Source: Brevibacillus thermoruber 423 (GTDB taxonomy: Bacteria > Bacillota > Bacilli > Brevibacillales > Brevibacillaceae). Taken from it: 64,000 nt of DNA. Of the stretch, positions 8,592 through 16,699 are shown in pieces. The stretch covers positions 494,624 through 558,623 of the forward strand of contig NZ_KE695649.1 of NCBI RefSeq assembly GCF_000454065.1, given 5' to 3'. Positions within the stretch are counted from its first letter, which is position 1; each line of letters starts with the position of its first letter. The position numbers and the translations under genes were made by a program. Under the pieces are notes generated by a model. It was given only the letters and a program-made list of their open reading frames with translations. It was not told where the DNA came from and made no database searches.

Positions 8592-8632
8592 GTATAGTAC
8601 AATTATTTTTTCTTAGAAACAAAAAGTTTCTC
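8592..8632 (-). promoter_or_regulatory. feo promoter with palindromic candidate operator
   Basis: On the minus strand TTTCTA (8620-8615) and TATACT (8597-8592) are 17 bp apart. The -35 overlaps a perfect inverted repeat, AGAAAC (8616-8621)/GTTTCT (8627-8632) with a 5-base spacer. It does not match the Fur 7-1-7 box. An iron- or redox-responsive repressor is plausible but unproven. Confidence 0.45.
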
Positions 8633-8716
8633 CAGTGCAACATTTCGTCCTTCGGGCAACAGTCCTGTCTGCCGGGGGAGAGCGCAAGGCTCCGGCACGA
8701 CTTTGGCTCATTTGTC

Positions 8717-8725
8717 TGCTATAAT
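8717..8725 (+). promoter_or_regulatory. Extended -10 promoter of the ArsR-family gene
   Basis: TGC-TATAAT (8717-8725) is a perfect extended -10; the -35 position is poor. It lies about 38 bp before the ArsR start codon. Confidence 0.6.
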
Positions 8726-8762
8726 GGAAATCGTAACGGTTCTCTTTTGGGGTGGTGACTGG

Positions 8763-9131
8763 ATGGTATCAAACGAGATGCAGGATGCCTGTGACGAGAC
8801 GTGTCAGGGGTCGGAACCGACGGCCGCTGAAATAAAGGAAGCCATGATGGACGACGACACGGCCGGGGCGCTCGCCGATCTGTTTCGCGCGCTGAGCGAT
8901 CCTACCCGGGTCAAGATCATTTACGCCCTGCTGCACAGGGAGCTGTGCGTCCACGACATCTCCACGGCCCTGGACATGGGGCAGTCGGCGGTGTCGCACC
9001 AGCTCCGTTATCTGCGAAATCTGCGCATCGTCAAACGGCGAAAGGCGGGAAAAACCGTCTTCTACTCGCTGGACGACGATCATATTGAACAGATATTTGT
9101 GCAGACGCTTCAGCACATGAAACACGGCTGA
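8763..9131 (+). CDS. ArsR/SmtB-family metal-responsive repressor (CadC/ZiaR-like)
   Basis: 122 residues, winged helix. The N-terminal arm has two Cys (DACDETC) followed by LADLFRALSDPTRVKII. The alpha-3 metal-loop region reads ELCVHDIS, where CadC has ELCVCD, so the second alpha-3 Cys is replaced by His. The recognition helix is QSAVSHQLRYLRNL. The C-terminal helix carries DDDHIEQIFVQTLQHMKH, the Asp/His pattern of the SmtB/CzrA alpha-5 zinc site. Likely represses the neighbouring P-type ATPase and is released by Zn, Cd or Pb. ATG 8763 has GGTGGTGA upstream. Confidence 0.9.
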   Translation: MVSNEMQDACDETCQGSEPTAAEIKEAMMDDDTAGALADLFRALSDPTRVKIIYALLHRELCVHDISTALDMGQSAVSHQLRYLRNLRIVKRRKAGKTVFYSLDDDHIEQIFVQTLQHMKHG

Positions 9132-9142
9132 TCGTCCGAGGC

Positions 9143-9169
9143 CCGCTTGCTTGGCAGGCGGGTTTTTTG
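9143..9169 (+). terminator. Terminator after the ArsR-family gene
   Basis: CCCGCTTGC (9143-9151) pairs with GCAGGCGGG, 9 bp including one G-U, 3-base loop, followed by TTTTTTG. It separates the repressor from the ATPase transcript. Confidence 0.8.
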
Positions 9170-9217
9170 TTTGCGCTGCGGCCTGCATGCGCGGCTGGCC
9201 TCCCGGGGAAAATGGTG

Positions 9218-9247
9218 TTGACGTTTTGCAGCCGGAAAAAATAAGAT
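9218..9247 (+). promoter_or_regulatory. Promoter of the heavy-metal ATPase gene
   Basis: TTGACG (9218-9223), 18-bp spacer, TAAGAT (9242-9247). The predicted transcription start falls just before the SmtB-like operator. Confidence 0.6.
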
Positions 9248-9262
9248 GATCTTGAGGATGAA

Positions 9263-9288
9263 ATACATGAACAATTAATCATATGTTT
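9263..9288 (+). promoter_or_regulatory. SmtB/ZiaR-type operator of the metal ATPase
   Basis: The stretch around ACATGAACAATTAATCA (9266-9281) closely follows the cyanobacterial smt 12-2-12 operator core TGAACA-N5-TCA as I remember it. It lies between the promoter and the ATPase start, where a bound ArsR-family repressor would block transcription. Confidence 0.55.
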
Positions 9289-9304
9289 GAGTGGGGTGGA
9301 ACGA

Positions 9305-11758
9305 ATGGCCAAAACGGACGAGTGCTGCAAAGCGGCCTCCCACGCGGAAACGGGATGCTGCGGGAACGGTACAGCCGTTGAGACCGTCAGCGAAACGCTG
9401 TCCCTGACCGGTCTGCACTGTGCCGACTGCGCGGCAAGTCTGGAGAAAAGCCTGGCCCGGCTGCCCGGGATGGCGCGGGCGGAAGTGAACGCCGCCGTCG
9501 CCAAGGCAAGCGTCAGCTACGATCCGCATCGGACGACGCATGAGGAGATTGTCGGCACGATCCGGAAACTGGGCTACGACGTCGTCCCGCAGCAGCGGGG
9601 GACGGCCACGGCTCGCTTCCGCATCCGCGGGATGGACTGCGCCGATTGCGCGCAAAAGCTGGAGAAAAAGGTGGGAGCCCTGCCCGCCGTGCATCGCGTC
9701 CAGGTCAATTTCGGCGCGGCGATCATGACCGTCGAGCACGACGGGACGGCGGTTGACCGCGTGATCGACACCGTCCGCCAGGCGGGCTACGAAGCCGTCC
9801 GGGAGCAGGAGGCGAACAGGCGGGAGGAGGAGCGGGGCTTTTGGCGGCAGAACAAAAAAGCTTGGTCGACCGTGACCGCCTCCCTCTTGTTTCTCGCCGC
9901 CTGGGGCCTGGGATTCGCGCCGGCGGCACCGGAGCCGCTAATCACGCTGCTCTACTCGCTGTCCATCCTGGCCGGCGGCGTTCGCATCGCCAAAAGCGGC
10001 CTGTACGGCCTCAAGTCGCGCACGGTCGGCATCGACTTCCTGATGACGATCGCCGTCATCGGGGCGGTGGCGATTGGCGAGTGGGCGGAGGGAGCGGCGG
10101 TGGTCTGCCTGTTTTCGCTGGGGGAAACGCTGGAAGCCTATACCATGGACCGGACGAGACGATCGCTGCGCAGCCTGATGGAACTGGCGCCGGCTGAAGC
10201 GCTCGTCCTGCGCGACGGTCGGGAGCTGACGCTTCCGGTGGAACAGATCCGCGTCGGCGATACGATTCTGGTCAAACCGGGGGAAAAGATCGCGATGGAC
10301 GGCGTCGTGACCGACGGGCGGTCGTCCGTCAACCAGGCGCCCATCACCGGCGAGTCCGTTCCGGTGGAAAAGGGGGCCGGAGACGAGGTGTTCGCCGGCA
10401 CGATCAACCAGCAGGGGGCGCTGACGGTCAGGGTGACCAGACGGGCCGAGGACAACACCTTGTCCCGGATCGTTCATCTCGTGGAAGAAGCGCAGGCGCA
10501 AAAAGCGCCGTCGCAGCGCTTTGTCGACGCCTTCGCCGCCTACTACACGCCGGCGGTGATCGCCGTAGCGGTCGCGATTGCCGTCGTTCCGCCGCTTCTG
10601 TTCCAGCAGCCGTTTGCGGACTGGTTTTACCGCGCGCTGATGATGCTTGTCGTCTCGTGCCCCTGCGCGCTGGTCATTTCCACCCCCGTCTCCATCGTCT
10701 CCGCCATCGGCAATGCCGCCCGCAGCGGGATTTTGATCAAAGGGGGCGTCCATCTGGAACGGCTCGGTGCCGTGTCGGTGATGGCCTTTGACAAGACGGG
10801 GACGCTCACCCAGGGGCATCCCGAAGTGACCGGGATCATTCCCGTGTCCGCTCTGACGGAGGCGGAGATTCTCGCCATCGCCGCCGCCGTGGAAGCCCGG
10901 TCGGAACACCCCTTGGCGGCCGCCATCGTCCGCAAGGCGAAGCAGGAGGGCGTGGCCATCCCCGAAAGCGATCAGTTTGTCTCCGTCCCCGGCGGCGGGG
11001 TGAAAGCCCGGGTGGACGGCGTCACGTATGTGCTCGGAAACCCGCGGTGGATCTCCAGCGATGTGGGGCTCTCGCTGGAGCGGGTCGAGCAGCGGATTGA
11101 GCAGCTTCACGAGACCGGCCACACCTTGATGGTGCTGGGCACGGAACAGCAGGTGGTGGCGCTGATCACGCTGGCCGACGCGGTCCGTCCGGCCAGCAGG
11201 ACGGCAATCCGGGAACTGCGCTCCCTGGGGATCGAGCGGGTGGTCATGCTGACCGGGGATCACCGGGGCACGGCCTGCGCTGTCTCCAACGAGTTGGGGG
11301 AGATCGACTACCATGCCGAACTGCTGCCGGGAGATAAGCTCGCTCTCATCCGGGAGTGGCAGGCCGCTGGCGCCGGCGTGGCGATGGTGGGAGACGGCGT
11401 CAATGACGCGCCGGCGCTGGCTGCGGCGACCGTGGGCATCGCCATGGGCGGTGCCGGATCGGATACGGCGCTGGAAACGGCCGACATCACCCTGATGGCG
11501 GACGATCTGTCCAAACTGCCCTACGCCGTCAGCCTCAGCCGGCGGACGCTGCGCATTATCAAGCAGAACATCGCGTTTTCGCTGCTGGTGAAGGCGGTCT
11601 TCCTGCTGATGATCGTGTTCGGCTGGTCCACGCTGTGGATGGCCGTGCTGGCCGACACGGGAAGCTCCCTGATCGTGATCGCCAACGGCATGCGGCTGCT
11701 GCGGTCCGCCGACCGCTCCCGTCCGCTCCCGGTCCGCGCCGGGCAGGCGGCGGGCTAG
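9305..11758 (+). CDS. cadA: Cd2+/Zn2+/Pb2+-exporting P-type ATPase
   Basis: 817-residue P1B-ATPase. The N-terminus is Cys-rich (ECCK, GCCG), then two heavy-metal-associated domains with GLHCADCA (about residue 37) and GMDCADCA (about 113). Membrane helices follow, with the transport motif CPCALVIS (about 452) typical of the Zn/Cd/Pb group, DKTGTLT (about 495, phosphorylated Asp), SEHPLA, and GDGVNDAPAL (about 696). It exports soft divalent cations using ATP. ATG 9305 is preferred (GGGGTGG upstream) over TTG 9287. The upstream ArsR-family gene and the operator at 9263-9288 indicate metal-induced derepression. Confidence 0.95.
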   Translation: MAKTDECCKAASHAETGCCGNGTAVETVSETLSLTGLHCADCAASLEKSLARLPGMARAEVNAAVAKASVSYDPHRTTHEEIVGTIRKLGYDVVPQQRGTATARFRIRGMDCADCAQKLEKKVGALPAVHRVQVNFGAAIMTVEHDGTAVDRVIDTVRQAGYEAVREQEANRREEERGFWRQNKKAWSTVTASLLFLAAWGLGFAPAAPEPLITLLYSLSILAGGVRIAKSGLYGLKSRTVGIDFLMTIAVIGAVAIGEWAEGAAVVCLFSLGETLEAYTMDRTRRSLRSLMELAPAEALVLRDGRELTLPVEQIRVGDTILVKPGEKIAMDGVVTDGRSSVNQAPITGESVPVEKGAGDEVFAGTINQQGALTVRVTRRAEDNTLSRIVHLVEEAQAQKAPSQRFVDAFAAYYTPAVIAVAVAIAVVPPLLFQQPFADWFYRALMMLVVSCPCALVISTPVSIVSAIGNAARSGILIKGGVHLERLGAVSVMAFDKTGTLTQGHPEVTGIIPVSALTEAEILAIAAAVEARSEHPLAAAIVRKAKQEGVAIPESDQFVSVPGGGVKARVDGVTYVLGNPRWISSDVGLSLERVEQRIEQLHETGHTLMVLGTEQQVVALITLADAVRPASRTAIRELRSLGIERVVMLTGDHRGTACAVSNELGEIDYHAELLPGDKLALIREWQAAGAGVAMVGDGVNDAPALAAATVGIAMGGAGSDTALETADITLMADDLSKLPYAVSLSRRTLRIIKQNIAFSLLVKAVFLLMIVFGWSTLWMAVLADTGSSLIVIANGMRLLRSADRSRPLPVRAGQAAG

Positions 11759-11760
11759 GC

Positions 11761-11782
11761 GGCAGCCCGCTGCTGCCTTTTT
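11761..11782 (+). terminator. Terminator of cadA
   Basis: GGCAGC (11761-11766)/GCTGCC (11772-11777), 5-base loop, followed by TTTTT. Confidence 0.75.
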
Positions 11783-11835
11783 CCGCGGGAACTTGGTAGA
11801 ATGAAGGGGAGACGAGCAAAAGGAGGCTGATCGCC

Positions 11836-12360
11836 GTGCGACTGAGAGGAAAACGGGTCGTGTGTTTTGTGGAACAGGAATTCGAGGATTTGGAACTGTG
11901 GTACCCGGTGATGCGCTTGCGGGAGGAAGGGGCCGTGGTGCACCTGGCCGGCCCGCAGGCGAACCAGACGTACCTGGGCAAATACGGCGTGCCCTGCCAG
12001 ACGGACAAATCCCTGTCCGAGCTGAATCCGGCCGAGTACGACGGCGTACTGGTGCCGGGAGGCTGGGCCCCCGACAAGCTGCGCCGCTATCCGGAAGTGC
12101 TCTCCTTTGTCCGGGCGATGCACGAGGCGAAAAAGCCGATCGGCCACATCTGCCACGCGGGCTGGGTGCTGGCGTCGGCGAAAATCTTGCAGGGCGTCAC
12201 CACCACCTCCACGCCCGGCATCAAGGACGACCTGGAGAACGCCGGCGCGATCTGGGTGGATGAAGAGGTGGTCGTGGACGGGCACATCGTCGGTTCCCGC
12301 CGTCCGCCCGATCTGCCCGCCTATGCCAAGGCGTTTGCCGATCTGTTGGCCAATCGCTGA
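11836..12360 (+). CDS. DJ-1/PfpI family protein (YraA/PfpI type)
   Basis: 174 residues, the size and order of single-domain PfpI proteins: EFEDLELWYPVMRLREEG at the N-terminus with the conserved Glu, DGVLVPGGWAPDKLRR, and the nucleophile elbow HICHAGWVLASA with catalytic Cys and adjacent His. Members include proteases, deglycases and stress proteins; which activity applies cannot be told from sequence. GTG 11836 has AGGAGG at good spacing. Its own terminator follows, so it is probably monocistronic. Confidence 0.9.
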   Translation: MRLRGKRVVCFVEQEFEDLELWYPVMRLREEGAVVHLAGPQANQTYLGKYGVPCQTDKSLSELNPAEYDGVLVPGGWAPDKLRRYPEVLSFVRAMHEAKKPIGHICHAGWVLASAKILQGVTTTSTPGIKDDLENAGAIWVDEEVVVDGHIVGSRRPPDLPAYAKAFADLLANR

Positions 12361-12383
12361 CACCGAGGAGAGAGTGGCGTCAG

Positions 12384-12429
12384 AGACTGTCCTCTGCTGC
12401 AGATGCTGCAGAGGATGGTCTATTTTTTT
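12384..12429 (+). terminator. Terminator after the PfpI gene
   Basis: TCCTCTGC pairs with GCAGAGGA, with outer GAC/GTC pairs, followed by TATTTTTTT. It faces the 3' end of the ger operon and may terminate both strands. Confidence 0.8.
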
Positions 12430-12433
12430 GCGG

Positions 12434-12583
12434 TCATTCCCGCTTTTCGTTTTTCCACGGCGGATTGCCGTATAAGCGCAGCTTGCGAAACATGCTGCGG
12501 ACGGTCCACGGAATCAGTACGGACAGGACCGCCCCGGCGAATGTCATGAACGGGGGGAGCATTCCGAAAAGCTTCTGCCACAT
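12434..12583 (-). CDS. 49-residue membrane peptide at the end of the ger operon
   Basis: ATG 12583 to TGA 12434 encodes 49 residues starting MWQKLFGMLPP, with one hydrophobic segment (about residues 8-26, MLPPFMTFAGAVLSVLIPW) and a strongly basic tail ending KNEKRE. It begins 12 bp after the gerC stop on the same strand, with a weak AGGA site, so it is probably translated from the ger mRNA. Some Bacillus ger operons carry a small fourth membrane gene (D subunit, usually with two helices) that modulates germinant response. This peptide is shorter and has a single helix, so the analogy is an inference. Confidence 0.6.
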   Translation of the reverse strand: MWQKLFGMLPPFMTFAGAVLSVLIPWTVRSMFRKLRLYGNPPWKNEKRE

Positions 12584-12595
12584 GGCGACACCGTC

Positions 12596-13840
12596 CTAAC
12601 GTACCTCGAGCCTGTCGCGGGTTTCAGTCATGTTTACTTCGCCCACGTTGCGGATGAACACGTTTGCCTTGACGTCGATGTCGCTCGACGCAAAGTAATT
12701 TCTGCCGTGGTCCCAGTCGTATTTGATCTGCTTCCACAGGTGGGGATGCTTCTGTTTCAAGTGGCTGCCCAACCCGAGAACGTCCGTTTTCATCTGTTTG
12801 TGCACCTTCCTGATCGTGTCGCGGGCCAGCCGCTCGATTTCTTTGGCCACGTTGTCCTGCAGCGTTTTTGTCGCGTTCTCGTTCAGGTAATTCAACCGCT
12901 TGAACGACTCGTCGATCACGCCTTCGCACGTGATGGTGTAGACGAATCGCATCCGCTCCTTGTGACGGATATCCGCCCGGATGTCCCGGCTGGCCGTCTG
13001 GACGTTAAACGTCACCAGGTCGCGGCCGACCGCTGTTTTCAGCATGCCCCCCTTCACGCGGTCGGTGAGGAAATTCAAGCCTTCCGTTTCTTCTTCGCCC
13101 AAAAAACCGACCAAGCGGTTGGATTGTCCATGGAACACGGCCGCACCGGCCACTTTCACTTCATTTTCGTTCGACGTAATGCGGGGGAGCGCAAAGCTGA
13201 GCTCGTTCACCAGATTCTCGTGGACTTCGCCGAGCCGTACTTCCGGCACCATCCGCGCGGTTTTGCGGATGTTTTCGGCCACGGAGTTGATGTACATGGC
13301 CGGCAGTTTCTCGTTGCGGGGGGAAATTTCCAGGACAGGCCGGGCGTCCCCCTTGGCGATCATCACCTTGCTGCTCCGGCGCAGTTCCGGATCGCGCAGG
13401 AAAAAGTCGAGCGCGTCGGCAAAGGCGTAATTGGACCTGGCCACCGCTTCGGAGATGATCACCACTTTCAGGTGCTGGTAAAACGGAATCCGGCTGCTCC
13501 GGGTCGCCAGCTCACTGGAGATTTCCAGCAGGGAATCCCCCTCCGACGCGAGGTTCAAAAACGCCTGGTTGGCGCTGTTCTGGATGCCTCTTTCCTGCGC
13601 GCCGGAAACCAGCCCGCCGGGAACCACGAACTGGTGGGTGACCAAAAACCGCCGCCGTCCTTCCGGCTTGTCGGGCGCTTCCCTGTCTGCCTTTTCCTCC
13701 GCCGCCGTGGATCGGGGGAAGTCGATGGCCACGCCGATGACAAAACCGCGTTCCTCGATCTGCACCTGGTCCCAGCAGCCGGCTGTCAGGAAGGCGCACA
13801 GCCCGATCAGAGCGGTGCGAACGAAGCGGCGGTCAGCCAC
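12596..13840 (-). CDS. Spore germination receptor lipoprotein, GerC family
   Basis: 414 residues. The signal peptide ends in lipobox LTAGC followed by WDQVQIEERGFVIGVAID, the classic GerC start. The rest follows the family: IPFYQHLKVVIISEAVAR, LDFFLRDPELRRSSKVMIAKGDARPVL, and a C-terminal amphipathic region. It is the membrane-anchored C subunit of a GerA-type nutrient germinant receptor in the spore inner membrane. The start overlaps the gerB stop by 8 bp, so translation is coupled. Confidence 0.95.
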   Translation of the reverse strand: MADRRFVRTALIGLCAFLTAGCWDQVQIEERGFVIGVAIDFPRSTAAEEKADREAPDKPEGRRRFLVTHQFVVPGGLVSGAQERGIQNSANQAFLNLASEGDSLLEISSELATRSSRIPFYQHLKVVIISEAVARSNYAFADALDFFLRDPELRRSSKVMIAKGDARPVLEISPRNEKLPAMYINSVAENIRKTARMVPEVRLGEVHENLVNELSFALPRITSNENEVKVAGAAVFHGQSNRLVGFLGEEETEGLNFLTDRVKGGMLKTAVGRDLVTFNVQTASRDIRADIRHKERMRFVYTITCEGVIDESFKRLNYLNENATKTLQDNVAKEIERLARDTIRKVHKQMKTDVLGLGSHLKQKHPHLWKQIKYDWDHGRNYFASSDIDVKANVFIRNVGEVNMTETRDRLEVR

Positions 13841-14939
13841 TGTCCTTCACCCCCCGCAGTTTGGCGATCGCGAGCAGCAGGACCGGGATGACATAGGCGA
13901 TCACCGCTCCGAAGTAGCTGAGCCGGTCGCCAAAGGCAAAAAACTGGATCAGGTTTTGCGGCGTCATCGCAATCAGGTAGACGATCGGCGAGAGAATCAG
14001 GATCCACGCAAATTTCGAAAGCCGGGTAAACATGGACCGCAGCGTGGAAAGGGCCAGATCAAACCAGATGGTGCAGGTGTTAAAGATGGTCATGATCCAG
14101 ATGGTGAAAAAAAGGGATTCGACCCGCTCGATAAACCCACCCGGCACCTCGACGCCTTTGGCCAGCTCGATGGTGGGATAGGTCAGGTTTTTGGCAACCG
14201 CCGGTGAAAAGACGCCGATGACCAGCATGTAAATCGTCATGTACAGCAGGATGGGAATCGCCAGCCCCGCGATGACCGATTTGGGGGCATCCTGCGGACG
14301 TCTCATCAGGACCGTGTAAAAGAGCACGATTTCCGAGCCGGACAAGGACAGGCCCACTCCTTTCGCGCCTTTGAGCAGGCTCATCCAGTCGGAAGAGAAG
14401 AACGGCCGGACGTTTTCCCATTCCAAAAAGCGCAGCGTGTACACCTGGACCATGAAAATGACCAGCAGCACGATCGGCAGAAACAGCAGGTTGAGGCGCA
14501 AAAGCGCAATGCGCGATCCTGCCGCGGCGTACTGGACGATCAGCAAAAAGGCCAGCGTGATCATCTCCACCGGCGTGGTCGTGAACAGATACTGCTTGGC
14601 GATATTGCCGACCGCCCGGATTTCAAAGGAGGCCAGCAATGTGCTGTACACGCCGAAGAGCAGGGTGAGCAGATACGCGAACGGCCGTCCGGCGATCAGC
14701 GCCACGTACTCGAAAAAGGTGTGGTTAGGAAACCGGCTGGCCAGCCTGCCCAACAGCCAGCCGATGAGACAGGCGGCGGCGCCGGCGATGAGGACGGAAA
14801 TCCATCCGTCAAACGCGTCGGTCTCATCTGCAATCGAGCGGGGAAAGGTGAGGATGCCTACACCGATCACGGCGTTGGCGATGATGATCACCATCTCCCT
14901 GCTGCCGATTTTTTGATCCGCATAGGAAACGTTGTTCAT
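13833..14939 (-). CDS. Spore germination receptor permease subunit, GerB family
   Basis: 368 residues, about 10 membrane helices, of the amino-acid/polyamine/organocation-type GerB fold. It opens with MNNVSYADQKIGSREMVIIIANAVIGVGILTFPR, where GIL-FPR is the usual family signature. ATG 14939 overlaps the gerA stop as ATGA. The open frame continues far upstream but that part is antisense noise. The GerB subunit forms part of the germinant-binding and ion-channel complex with GerA and GerC. Confidence 0.95.
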   Translation of the reverse strand: MNNVSYADQKIGSREMVIIIANAVIGVGILTFPRSIADETDAFDGWISVLIAGAAACLIGWLLGRLASRFPNHTFFEYVALIAGRPFAYLLTLLFGVYSTLLASFEIRAVGNIAKQYLFTTTPVEMITLAFLLIVQYAAAGSRIALLRLNLLFLPIVLLVIFMVQVYTLRFLEWENVRPFFSSDWMSLLKGAKGVGLSLSGSEIVLFYTVLMRRPQDAPKSVIAGLAIPILLYMTIYMLVIGVFSPAVAKNLTYPTIELAKGVEVPGGFIERVESLFFTIWIMTIFNTCTIWFDLALSTLRSMFTRLSKFAWILILSPIVYLIAMTPQNLIQFFAFGDRLSYFGAVIAYVIPVLLLAIAKLRGVKDSG

Positions 14940-16507
14940 GGCGCATCCCCTGTCTTCATGCGAGTGTCGTCCGTTGGCTGCGCGGTCTCCGGCCGTTTTC
15001 GCATAAACGTCACGGGAGCGCGCAGGACCAGGTCCTTCCAGTCGTGCAGCAGTTGGGGCGCAAACGGCGTCAGGTACGGAACACCCAGGCTCGTCAGATT
15101 GGCCAGGTGAATAAAGATGGCGATAAACGTGAGCACCACCCCGTAAAGGCCAAAGACAGCGGCGGCGAACATCACGCCGAAGCGGATCATGCGAAACGTC
15201 AGCGCCAGGTTGTACGCGGGGATGGCAAACGAGGCGATCGCCGTCAGGGCGACGACGATGACCATGACCGGGCTGACGAGGCCGGCCGATACGGCCGATT
15301 CGCCGATCACCAACCCGCCGACGATCCCCACCGTCTGACCGATCGGTTTGGGCAGGCGCAGACCCGCCTCCTGGAGCAGTTCCATCGTCGCCACCATCAG
15401 CAGCGCTTCGACAAACGCCGGAAACGGAACGCCTTCTCTCGTCGCCGCGATGGAAAAGGCCAGATCGGACGGAATCAGTCCGGGATGATAGGTGACGAGC
15501 GCGACGTACAACGCCGGAGAAAAGACCGCCAGAAACGCGGCGATGTAGCGAAGCATCCGGGCCAGCGTTCCGACGATCCAGCGCTCGTAAAAGTCTTCCG
15601 GCGAATGAAGCATCACGCTTAGGGTAACCGGCACGATCAGGCCCATCGGGCTGCCGTCCAGCAAAATGGCCACCCTGCCCTGAAACAGGGCGGAGGCCAC
15701 CTTGTCCGGCCGCTCCGTCACCTGGCACTGCGGAAACGGCGAAAGAAAGTCGTCTTCGATCCACTGCTCGATAAAGCCCGATTCTTCCACTTCATCGACG
15801 TCGATGGTGGCCAGTCTCCGCTTCACCTCCTGCACGATCGCGGGATGGGCGATGTCCTGCATGTAGGCGATGATCAGATCGGTCTTGCTGCGCCGTCCCA
15901 CGGTCATGGTGTCAAAGCGGAGCTGGCAGTCCCTGACCCGCCGCCGGACGAGCATCGTATTGTCGCGGATGTTCTCGGTAAACCCTTCCCGCGGTCCCCG
16001 CACCAGTCCTTCCGACACCGGCTCGTCGATGCTGCGGGTCTCCCAGCCCCGGCTGTCGATCAGGATGGTTTGGGCCGCGCCGTCGACAAACAGGGCGGTG
16101 TCTCCCGCGAGAACCCGGTCATACATGGCTTCAAACGTCGTTTCCCGTTTTACCTCGATGGTGGACAGCACTTCGTTCAAGAGGAACGTCAGCATCTCCT
16201 CCCCCGGGGGAGGGAGCGTCTTTCCCGATGCCGGCAGCATCAACTGGATGTGCTTGACGACCTTGTCATTGATGAGATCAGAGTCCACCAGTCCGTCAAT
16301 GCAGACCACGGCGCACGCCTGCGAGGCATTGTCGATCGTGAATGGCCTGACGATCAGATCCTGCGGGTTGCCCAACGTCTGCTTGATGGCCGACAGGTTT
16401 TCCTCAAGACGGGCGAAGAGCGGGGTGGACAGGGCGGGCGTCTGCTGCGGGCGTCGCTTCAACTGCGAAGCCATCGTTTTCGTCGGCCTCATGTATTTGC
16501 GAAACAC
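14936..16507 (-). CDS. Spore germination receptor subunit, GerA family
   Basis: 523 residues from GTG 16507, chosen because GGGAGG sits nine bases upstream; TTG 16537 lacks a site. A soluble N-terminal region (about 1-290; ENLSAIKQTLGNPQDLIVRPF, AAQTILIDSRGWETRSIDEP, REGFTENIRDNTMLVRRRV) is followed by about five membrane helices. The motifs GPREGFTENIRDN and PEDFYERW are diagnostic of GerA proteins. First gene of gerA-gerB-gerC-peptide. Forespore sigma-G control is expected for the family, but I could not find a convincing promoter. Confidence 0.95.
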   Translation of the reverse strand: MFRKYMRPTKTMASQLKRRPQQTPALSTPLFARLEENLSAIKQTLGNPQDLIVRPFTIDNASQACAVVCIDGLVDSDLINDKVVKHIQLMLPASGKTLPPPGEEMLTFLLNEVLSTIEVKRETTFEAMYDRVLAGDTALFVDGAAQTILIDSRGWETRSIDEPVSEGLVRGPREGFTENIRDNTMLVRRRVRDCQLRFDTMTVGRRSKTDLIIAYMQDIAHPAIVQEVKRRLATIDVDEVEESGFIEQWIEDDFLSPFPQCQVTERPDKVASALFQGRVAILLDGSPMGLIVPVTLSVMLHSPEDFYERWIVGTLARMLRYIAAFLAVFSPALYVALVTYHPGLIPSDLAFSIAATREGVPFPAFVEALLMVATMELLQEAGLRLPKPIGQTVGIVGGLVIGESAVSAGLVSPVMVIVVALTAIASFAIPAYNLALTFRMIRFGVMFAAAVFGLYGVVLTFIAIFIHLANLTSLGVPYLTPFAPQLLHDWKDLVLRAPVTFMRKRPETAQPTDDTRMKTGDAP

Positions 16508-16650
16508 CTGGAGGTCCCTCCCGTCATGGAAGCGCAAGCCTGTTAGTGCGATTTTTTCCAGAAACGAGCGGAATTATGCGAACCCGGCGGATTCGGCGGT
16601 GCCTGTCCGCCCCTGCATGGAAGTTCCATGTCCGCTTTCGCGCAAAAGAA

Positions 16651-16679
16651 TTGAACAACCGGAGGAGGTGTGGTACATT
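16651..16679 (+). promoter_or_regulatory. Promoter of the dynamin-like gene pair
   Basis: TTGAAC (16651-16656), 17-bp spacer, and TGG-TACATT (extended -10, 16671-16679), about 20 bp before the first candidate start codon. Confidence 0.55.
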
Positions 16680-16699
16680 CGGCATGGTAGAATAGGAGA

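Noticed and set aside
8580-8640. Fur box upstream of feoA
   Set aside because: The inverted repeat AGAAAC/GTTTCT does not fit the 7-1-7 TGATAAT-type box.
14940-15764. Upstream extension of the GerB frame
   Set aside because: It overlaps GerA coding sequence out of frame, is Arg/Gly-rich and lacks GerB homology; MNNVSYADQ at 14939 is the usual start.
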